Origin: Rhynchonema sp. JSB1_4
Taxonomy: Eukaryota > Nematoda > Chromadorea > Monhysterida > Xyalidae
Direction of reading: 5' to 3'
Assembly: GCA_030248065.1 (NCBI GenBank)
Contig: JASAMV010001447.1
Span: forward strand, 1-64,000
Length of the DNA: 64,000 bases
Below, one piece after another: positions 43,834 to 64,000 of this stretch (its first letter is position 1; each line of letters begins with the position of its first letter). The notes under the pieces were generated by a model. The model saw nothing but the letters and a program-made list of their open reading frames with translations. It had not been told where the DNA came from and ran no database searches. The position numbers and the translations under genes were made by a program.

Positions 43834-46800
43834 ATGTCTGAGGAAGTCGAAGAGGCCGAGTTCACCAAACCCAAATCGCCGACCACAACGACCACTTCAA
43901 AGGGTGCAGATGAAGAAAATGACGATGACGATGATCTTGTTGGGCCAATGCCGCCGCCTGAGAAGCGACGGAAAGGTACCGTATTGTCGGAAATAGAACC
44001 CGGGGGTCTACTTTTTCACTGGGGTCATTTTGGGGGGTTCTATTTGTGGGGGGTCAATTAATGGGGGTTCTATTTTTGATTTCGACCCATTTAGGGGGGG
44101 TTCGATTAATGGGGGGGAGGTCAATTAATGGGGGAATTCTATTTCCGCAATACGGTATGGTATGCCATTCCACATTTGGGTTTTTTCTGTTTTGTCGCAA
44201 ATTGAACATTCGGTTTCACGCTCCAACGTGTGGCACGTGCTGTACCGTGAGAAATGTCACTCCGAAAAGAGTCGACATAGACATTCCTCCTCAACGTTTC
44301 CGTATTTTTACTTTTTTCCACCGCTGTTGAATACACGGTGTTGCCCCCCTCCCCCCCATTCATTGCATGTGACCTGAGGCGTCTGACTGCTTTAGGGACA
44401 TCATGGTTACGGTAACTTGTACCCGAGCTAGTACCCTCTAACATGATTGAGGCACCCTAGGTTGCATACAGTGGACTTCAGAATTCTTAAAAATTGAAAT
44501 TGGAACACAACAATATCCACTTTCACTTGTTTTTGAATTAGGGACCTGCTTTAGTGGTACGGTTCTGACTAACTGGCATCCGAGAGGAAAAGTTATTTTA
44601 TTCGATCTCAGTAATGTCCACCCACTTGCAGTGCTCGACTTTGAGATGGCGTATCTTCGCAACATTCCGAAGGCGAAATGCTACGAGAAGTCGTTCATGC
44701 ACCGAGATGTGATCACTCACGCCCTTGCCACAAGGTTGGTCGTTCATTGTGATCGTACATGTTTGCCACAAATCACCAACTCATTATCGCACTGTCTGTT
44801 GAATATTAGGCACGTGTTTTTGAATTCATTGGCACTCTATTTCAGCGGCGATTTCATAGTGACGGCCAGTTGCGATGGTCATGTGAAATTCTGGAAGAAA
44901 CAGCATGCAGAGGGTATCGAATTTGTGAAGCACTTTCGTGCACATTTGGGTTCGTTGTTGTTGCTGATTGTTTGTTGTGTTGCGGGGCTTTGAAATGTTT
45001 CACTGATTTTCCATGGCCAGGCTAATTTCCATTGTTTCGCGGTCTCCATAAATCAGTAATCATTACAATCGTGCGTAAGTCAATGTTCCACCACTATTGA
45101 GGGGAAAAGCACGAATAAAGAAAATAAAAATGTGTTGCAAATTTATTTTCAGCGCCAGTATTAACGAAACGAGCAAGTTATGTTTGTTATCCATTTACAG
45201 GATCCGTGCTGCACATGTGCGTTAATCCAAACGGCACTTTGCTCTGCACACTCGGCTCCGATCAATCGGTGAAAGTATTTGACGTGCTCAATTTCGACAT
45301 GATCAACATGATTAAACTGCAGTTTGCACCAAAAACTGTTGGTTAGTTCTTGTTACCAACGATGGGGTTTTTTCTTAACATTTGTTTGTAAACGAGTTTG
45401 CATGACTATTAACGAAACTCAGAAAAAGCGACTTTTAAAACAAACGGAACGACATTCGGATTTCCGCCCTGATGATAATGCGCTATGTACAACCTTCACA
45501 ACTGTATTACTTAACCGAGAACGAAAATCCTACCAGTGATGGATGTAGTTCGTCCGGGTGGTAACTGGTAGACATGATAGAGATAGGTGGAAGGGTCCAG
45601 CTTGGTAGACATACTGTATGTAGATAGCTGGCCGGGTTTGCCGACTTGGGGAATAGTGGTCCAGAGGTTAAAATTAGGGGCATAAAAATAGGTCAAAATT
45701 ATGCTGAAATAGGCCCCAAGAAGGTTAATTTTTTGCATACACACACACAAGTAAAAATATGCGAAAATTCGACGATCATAGACCATAGAATGACCATTTT
45801 GGCTGATTGGCAATTATTTCCCAAAAAGCAACATAATTGTATGCATTGTTCTGCAGGTTGGGTGCATCGTCCGTCCGATCCGATCTCAGCGTTAGCTGTC
45901 AGTGAGGCAGATTCGAGCAAAATTCATATTTTCGATGGCAAAGGCATGGCGCAATCGATACACGTCATCGACAAATTGCACTCGAAACCAGTCACTCTGA
46001 TTGAGGTGCGTCTCTGCCTGTTTACATGTACGCGCTGTGAAACATCATTGCATAGCGTTACGAAATTTCTGCGTGTTCTCGCTTTGACAATGTTTTCTAT
46101 TATTTTTTAATCACAGTTCAACGAGAAATACGATTGCGCAGTGTCTGTGGATGAGATGGGCATGATCGAATACTGGACCGGTCCGAGACACAATTACGAA
46201 TTTCCGAACACTGTCTCGTGGCAGTACAAAACCGACACTGATCTGTACACGTTTGCCAAGGTAGTTCGATGTTTCACATGTTCTGCATTGGATTTCGGAA
46301 TTGGTACGGGTTTCTGGAGGAAAGAACAAATGACTTTGTTTGTTTCGTAGATTGGTTGAAGCGTGACTTGTTGTTTGCAATGTAACAAGCAGAGCGCTTG
46401 GTAAAGGTGATCGGCCTATTGCGGTGACCAATGTTGGAGGTACTCTGGAGTGGGGATACCTACTGTATCGGGCTCGGAGAGGGCGATACCCACTGTACCA
46501 GAGGGTTTTTGGGTGAAAATTTTTTAATGTTTTTCTTATGTGTGGAAACGTGTGAAAACGTAGTGTTTGCGCGCGAATTTTTGGTAATTTGAGGTAAAAA
46601 CCACTGATTTTACACTAATTTTGACCCGGGGGATACCTACTGTACCGGGGTGAAAATCGGGGGTATACCTACTGTACCATGCCAAACATCGGGGTGATTA
46701 CTGTACCAGGCCAGGGGGATACCTACTGTCCTGGGGACCTGGGGAGGCTACCCCCCCCGCCTCCAACACTGCCGGTGACATGAAAATGTTTTGCATGTTG

Positions 46801-49800
46801 ACCACTAACTATTGAACAAGCTGATTTGAGGTAATGGTTTATGTTCTAGCTCTTCAAATAATAGAACGAAATCGAATACGTGAAAACACAATGAATATAA
46901 CATAACAAGATCGGACCAAACGGATCTAAAATGATCAGCTTGATACCACCATACAGGCTATTTCCCCAAATTACCACAAAGAGAGTAGACTGTTGCTGTC
47001 AAATTGACTTGCCGGTGATAAATGCGAATATGCAAAATGTTCATCGATGCTTTTACTTCGCTGTCGCAATTTTCAGCTGAAAATGCCGCCGTTTTGCCTG
47101 CGAATCTCGCCTCAAGGGGATTTTTTCGCAACGCTGGCGCACGATCGTAGGATACGACTGTTTCGATTTGCTACTGGTAAATTGACCAAGGTCAGTGATC
47201 TGCAGTCAGTGTTCTGACTTCTTTTTCCTGAAATTTCAAGGCGATGGTTTGCAGGTAATCGATGAAACCATATCCGAATACATCAACAACAAGGCGCAAC
47301 ACGCACTCGCCAACACCGAGTTCAATCGGCGCGTTGCTGTCGAAAAGGTTGTTGGCATTATTAGGATTTGATCTGACAAAATGGTAACGGTCGCAGAATT
47401 TTTTCTGGTTCCATCAAATCTATTTGTGACAAAACAGGCCCATTTTTCAGACATTATGCAAACTTTTGGCCGTACCTTCCAGCCGTGACTTTTATCGGTC
47501 ATGCGAGCATCAAAAGCAAAAATCAAATTACAAATCAACTACAACTCACAGTGGCAGGGTCTTGTTCCGATTGATTTGAGGACCGGATTATCAGTCGTTT
47601 TAGCTTCGCAGCCGTAGTGGCAGCACCTTTTTGTTCAATCAAGAAAACAGCAAGATTGCTGACCGATGGTTCTGATTTCGATTCGTGTTGTGGCAAATCC
47701 ATAAATCAAGTCGCTCACCAGTCGAAACCTGAATTCCTCAATCGTATCATAAAGTCGCATAACTAAATTATCTGGTCATCTCGTCAAATTCGAAGTTTGA
47801 TATCAAAAGATATGGTTCATTGTTTGAAGTTCTTGATAGCTTTCTGAAACCCATAAATCTTTTTTTCAGGAAATGGATCGCGAACCCGAGCAAAGTATCG
47901 ATCTCTCCACGCTACAGTTTGATGAATCCGGCAACTTTCTTCTCTACACGAGCCTGGTCGGCGTCAAAGTGTTGAACCTGAAAACGAATCAAGTTGTCAG
48001 GTTAATCGGTGAGGTTCATGCTTCTTATGAGTTGTTTTTTTGTGTCTCTTTGGAATTGTTTGTGGTTTTTGCAATGAACAACTGTTTTTTTGGGCAGGCA
48101 AACCGGAGACACTACGATTTCTGAGCGTATCCCTGTGCCGAGCCTTGCCTTCTGTGCGCGACAAACTGCAAGGCGCTGCAACGACGGCCGAAGCTGAAGC
48201 GTCCGATAACCCGGCGCTCAAACAACCGGAACCCGATCCCATGATCGTGAGTTTGTGATTGTGGTCATTATTTTTTGGTTTGTCGCCATAGGCAGAGGAG
48301 CAGGTCACAACAACATTTGCCGAATATGGTATCATAGAAACAGTTCTGAGCCTCAAGGTCTAAAGTTGCTTCATGATGAAGTTGGACATGTCCACTACAC
48401 TAAGAGTTTTTTGCACGAGTCAGAAACTGACCTCGCAACTTCAAACCTTTTTCTGTTAAAAATTTGGAACGATTTCCTAAAATTACGGCGTGGAACGTGG
48501 ATTGTAGAATCTTGAATGCACATATTGTAGGTGTGCACCGCATATCGCAAGAATCGTTTTTACCTGTTCACTAACGCCGAGCCGTTCGATGCGTCGGGAC
48601 AAGACGAGGAAGGCGAAGCGAATAGGAATGATCGCGACGTGTTCAATGAGAAACCACTCAAAGAGGACGTCATCACCGCGTTCGATGTTCGTTATCTTTT
48701 GCGCTGAGAATTGGTTTTGCTTTGTTCTTTTCTAAATTTTATTGTCAGTGTTATTTTTCTGCCAAACACGCAAAGCAAATAACCCCAAGATATTTCGATT
48801 AATGAAGGAAGATCGGATTCGTTTATCAAGTTTGAAGGAAAACATGGCCAGAGGCACTTGACTCTTGAATTGAAAATGAGCAGTTAGACTGACATCACAA
48901 TTTCGACCAGCGTTAAAGTTAATCCCCTGATGTTTTCGCGCTGGTCGAAATGGAACCTATCAGCAAGCCATGATACATTCTCAAAATTAAAAAATCTTGT
49001 GCCTAACCAGAAGACAAGAAGACCAATCCGATTCCGATCCCATCACCAAGTTTGATTCCATTCAACCATATCCCATCAAATGTTTCAGGAAGTGACACCG
49101 GAGCGTCGACTGACCGACTCAGCCATCATCCACACGACAATGGGTGACATCCATTGCAAGTTGTTCATGCAACAGACGCCGAAAACCGTCGAGAACTTTT
49201 GCACGCACGCGCGACGCGGATACTACAATGGACACATATTCCATCGCGTTATCAGGGCGTTCATGATACAGACGGGTGATCCGACCGGTGCGTTTAGCAG
49301 CGTTTTTGTAACGTTTGAAGGTCGATGATTTTTAATAGCGAAATAATTAACCAATTGCGCATCAAATGCAGCAATGCTCATTGGCCAATAATGATGTCCA
49401 ACGAATCAATTTTCTGTGAAAAACGTACCCTCACTAAAGAAATTGCGCCTGTATGCTTACGGATAAAAAACGTCTTTTTGACAAAATCAAAATTAAACCG
49501 AAGAAACCGGGTCCATCTGGGCCCGGGGTGAGGAAAAACCCGAAAGAAAGCGAAAAAAAACCTCAGCTGTTGGGAACATCGGCTCAATTTCCCAGAATTT
49601 CGCCAATCTTTGTTGAAAATGAAGAATTATTTTCTCCAGTTTCAGACAACTTTGGTTGGAAGCTGGTGATGTAATTATGCACAGTTTTGATGATAACGAG
49701 TGTTAAAACACTATTTGACACCATACTGCTGTCTGCGTGAAGTTGTTTTGAGTTGCCCGATCCTCATACACTTCTGTTCTTTATCGTTTTTTTCGTGCCT

Positions 49801-51790
49801 GAACTCTTAACGAACGGAGTGACCGAAGATACCGGGCCTCAACATTAGAAAGGGCAGTCAATGCTGTTTGTAAAATATTTTGTTTTACCGAAATGCCTAA
49901 ATATGTTAGCGAACTTTTCCGGTGTTGGTCTCTTCAACATGACTGTGACATATTGTGGCTCAAAGATAATTTTAGTCAAAGAATGTTTCGCTCGATGCAT
50001 TAGGAACGTCAGAAACGCTCACTTTTCCGCTAGAGCAAAAGTTTCCACTAAGTTTCAAGCAATCCCTGATTTTCAGGCACGGGTATGGGCGGCGAGTCGA
50101 TTTGGGGTGGGGAATTCGAGGATGAGATAGTGCCGGATCTCAAACACGACAAGCCCTACACCATGTCGATGGCGAATGCCGGCCCGAACACGAATGGAAG
50201 TCAATTCTTCATCACGGTGGTTCCGACGGTTAGGGACGTCCCGTTTGTTATTTTTGTAGTTTTTTGTTTTGTGGCTATTTGAATGCTGCCTGCCACTGAG
50301 TGCGCCCGACACTAGGTTGACAGCGCACAGTAGACATTGATCTTTTGTGTTTTGGCTTGTTCCCAATTCGAAACGCTAATGCGACGGATTGCGCGCTGGC
50401 AATGGTGGTCGGTCCGGCCCCGGTGCCATGGGCTCTAACTTGCATACAGTCAGTCGTTCAGTGATGCAGTTGGTCGGGTGTATAGCCAGTGTGGTGGCTG
50501 GTCAATTGACCCAAGTTCAGTGTTGGAGGTACTCTGGAGGGGGATACCTACTGTAGCGGGCTCAGAGAGGGGGATAGGATACCCACTGTGCCAGAGCCGA
50601 TGGCCTGGGGGTTTTGGTACCTGCGGGGTTTGGGGGGTTTTTTGAGTGAAAAAGTTTAATGTTTTTATTGTGTGTGGAATCGTGTGGAAACGTAGTATTT
50701 GCGCGCGTAGCGCGTGAATTTTGGGCAGTTTGAGGTAAAAACCACTGATTTTGTACTAATTTTGGCCATTTTAGTCAAAAATTGGCACTTTTGGGGCAAA
50801 ATCGGGGGGGGGATACCTACTGTACCGCGGTGAAAATCGGGGGGATACCTGCTGTACCATGCCAAACATCGGGGGGATACCTACTGTGCCAGGCGAGGGG
50901 GATACCTACTGTACTGGGGGGCTACCCCCTGCCCCACCTCCTGTACCGCGGTGAAAATCTGGGGGATAACTGCTGTACCATGCCAAACATCGGGGGATAC
51001 CTACTGTACCAGGCGAGGGGATACCTACTGTACTGGGGGCTACCCCCTGCCCCACCTCCAACACTGCCCAAGATACCCTGTGTGGAACAGTGCTGTGGCG
51101 CCGGGGGGTGGGGGACCCTTTATGCACATTGTAACCTGCCGAATTCTCGCAAAACTGGTATGGTAGTACAGTACCTTCATCTAAAACTTCTCACCCCACC
51201 CCCACCCCCCACCCCAAATCGGATTTCCCCCAAGTTCTGGGTACAGTGCCGCGGTATCTCCCCCTCTTTTTGGCCGCAAGGTACTACTTCCCCTCAAAAG
51301 TAGCCACAGCACTGGTGTGGAAGGTTCCGGATACCCCCCAGAGTCCACCCGAGATACCCCTATGGTCCGTCACAGGGCGAAGAAAAGGCCGTTTTTGCAT
51401 GCAATTAATTTTATTGCAAAACTGGTCTAAAATGGGTGCTTTTTTGACATTTTAGCTGAAAACTGGCCAAAAGTGACCATTTTTGTGTGCTTGGGGGATT
51501 TCTGGTGGTTCCAACGTGAACATGGGAAGCTTGATGTCGGTCGAGCCAAGTAAAGGTGTGAAAGTGATTGTGTCAGCACCGGTGACATGGGCAGGGCAAA
51601 CCAGGTTAAACAGAGTTAAAACACTGAACATATTCCCGTTTTGCAGCCGTGGCTCGACGGCAAGCACACAATCTTTGGTCGGGTCGTGAAAGGCATGGAC
51701 GTGGTGCAGAACATCAGCAAAGTGAAGACCTATGTCAAAACGGGACGACCGAATGATGAAATATCGATTATATCAATCACGTTGAAGTGA
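43834..51790 (+). CDS. PPWD1: Spliceosomal peptidyl-prolyl isomerase with WD repeats
   Basis: Fourteen exons: 43834-43975, 44632-44734, 44846-44949, 45201-45341, 45857-46005, 46117-46260, 47077-47190, 47255-47347, 47870-48008, 48098-48246, 48531-48686, 49089-49287, 50077-50228 and 51647-51790. They encode 642 residues (human 646) without phase conflict. The acidic N-terminus is followed by the WD region: [53 protein letters not shown] and [15 protein letters not shown]. After a linker ([11 protein letters not shown]) comes a complete cyclophilin domain: [19 protein letters not shown] with the catalytic Arg, [20 protein letters not shown], and [16 protein letters not shown]1 is a C-complex spliceosome cyclophilin. 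The first intron starts inside a MITE, and several introns carry hAT-like insertions. Confidence 0.95.
43979..44155. mobile_element. CCGTA-end MITE at the PPWD1 exon-1 splice donor
   Basis: Ends CCGTATTGTCGGAAATAG and CCGTATTGCGGAAATAG (read inward) between TA dinucleotides at 43977-43978 and 44156-44157. Exon 1 ends at 43975 and the donor GT is 43976-43977, so the T of the donor is the first base of the target duplication. Arms are GGGGTCTACTTTTT / GGGGGTTCTATTT units. Confidence 0.8.
46429..46771. mobile_element. hAT-like element (CAGTGTTGGAGG family), TSD GCGGTGAC/CCGGTGAC
   Basis: Ends CAATGTTGGAGGTACTC and CAGTGTTGGAGGCGG (read inward), flanking octamers equal at 7 of 8. The arms are GGGGATACCTACTGTACC units and the core has TTTGCGCGCGAATTTT. 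It lies in intron 6 of PPWD1. Confidence 0.82.
50518..51066. mobile_element. hAT-like element (CAGTGTTGGAGG family), TSD CCCAAGTT/CCCAAGAT
   Basis: Ends CAGTGTTGGAGGTACTC and CAGTGTTGGAGGTGG, 7 of 8 matching flanks. The right arm contains a duplicated block of about 110 bp (50825-50940 against 50940-51055). The core has GCGCGCGTAGCGCGTG. It lies in the last intron of PPWD1. Surrounding CAGTGTGGTGGCTGG (50487) and an inverse sequence near 51300 hint at an older host element. Confidence 0.8.
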
Positions 51791-52753
51791 ATACGTCTGT
51801 CCGGTTTCGTCATCATGCTCTGAATAAAATTGAACCGCCAACAGTTTTTGTTTTGTTTTTTGTGTGGTAATTGAAATGGGTACTGTATTTGACCGGCGTG
51901 CTGTGTACCCTACCCTGGCCTTCGTTTTTGAATGGTCATCCCTTGAAATTGTGATTGTTTTACCTTCTGTATTTGCCCGTTCTAATGTGTCATTTTTTTG
52001 TAAGCACTTGTTTATGAAGTTTGCATTGGTGCCGGCGGAGAACCATCAGTGCCAACGTTTATCATTCAAATTCAACAGTAACTTGCTTTGCAACTTCCAA
52101 ACGTGTCATGTCATAGTTCAGTTCTGTTGTGTTGGTTTGATTTGTATTTACCATTTGGCGGCATGCTGCTTGCCAGCCAGGCAAGTCCTGCGTCCGTGCA
52201 CAAGTTGTGTGTACACGTATACCTATGCACGTGCACACCACCCCGCCCATGTTGTGCTTTTGTACATACAGTAGATTGTGTGCTGTGTGGTGGGTTTATT
52301 TTCGTCTGACACGTTCAATAGTTTGTACGGCTAGTTGTGTGCGCGTAATCCCGAGCCCCAATTAGGTGCGTTGTCTCGTGTGTTCACGTTCAGTCAGCCA
52401 GACGCTGTGTCTGAGCGAGACTTTCATTTATTTTGGTGAATTGCCGTTTTTCTGGCTGACAGTGCAGCTTGGTCAGCTGCTATCTCGTGGTTTGTGCGCA
52501 CGTGTGATTGTATCCACGGGTACCGTAACCGCAGCACGTGCGTTCTACAGTATTTCAGAGCTCAATAGATCGCTGATTCGACGCAAAAAATACGACGGCT
52601 ATCCACCGAACGGGTGTTTGTGATTGTGACACAGAAACGGCCAACTATTGGTACGCATTCAACAACTTTGGATTCGTTGGAAGTGATCGCGCCGAGTTTG
52701 CGAATTGGTCAGATAAAACAATCGGACTTTGGTGAATCCCGTCAGCATCAAAC
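51791..52753. other. Spacer between PPWD1 and the CHD/Mi-2 gene
   Basis: Mixed-composition sequence holding the PPWD1 3' UTR and the CHD promoter. No element with clear TIRs and no supported frame were seen. Confidence 0.5.

Positions 52754-64000
<11,247 letters not shown>

Noticed and set aside
45201..45341. A GTTGGT donor at 45338 in PPWD1 exon 4.
   Set aside because: It would break the frame into exon 5. The donor four bases later (GTTAGT) keeps phase and restores the conserved GW, so it was not counted among GTTGG donors.

Overview
The window is nuclear DNA of an intron-rich animal, most likely a nematode. Two genes point that way: a secreted protein built only of MIG-6/MIG-18-like fibronectin-I-type modules, and a 137-residue protein that is a single major-sperm-protein (MSP) domain. 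The genus cannot be assigned from sequence alone. All gene models were built by eye from splice signals, reading phase and family motifs. Exon coordinates are mostly phase-checked but may be off by a base in places.

Layout. 1-2541 (-): MATH-BTB (SPOP-like) gene, 3' end outside the window. 5349-8438 (+): secreted FN1-like protein. 8743-9717 (-): MSP-domain protein. 9718-11310: TIR elements. 11735-12598 (+): C1orf53-type (DUF5522) protein. 12931-13669 (+): mitochondrial ribosomal protein L14. 13815-15888 (-): EIF2B2. 16195-21413 (-): NOP2, with a small membrane-protein gene (17619-18268, +) inside one intron. 22772-29130 (-): a protein joining a TDP-43-type N-terminal domain to a U1-type zinc finger, with introns full of nested transposons. 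30089-33046 (-): SLC2A-like sugar transporter. 34994-40562 (-): single-pass receptor with an apple/PAN-like head and seven sushi repeats. 40802-43700: nested transposons. 43834-51790 (+): PPWD1. 52754-64000 (+): CHD/Mi-2 chromatin remodeller, continuing past the window.

Much of the non-coding space is short terminal-inverted-repeat DNA. At least nine related hAT-like families carry 8-bp target duplications, often nested two or three deep. In many of them each end is built of a family-specific short tandem motif. One copy still encodes a remnant of a hAT transposase dimerisation domain. Two further groups have TA or 3-bp target duplications.

The genes are mostly conserved housekeeping functions (translation initiation, rRNA methylation, mitochondrial translation, splicing, chromatin remodelling) mixed with secreted and membrane proteins. 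The less expected observations are the TDP-43-domain/zinc-finger gene without RRMs, a 5' splice site of the form GTTGG used in about 17 introns, a 9-mer (TGAAACATC or its complement) present 12 times mostly in introns, and a MITE inserted directly inside a splice donor.
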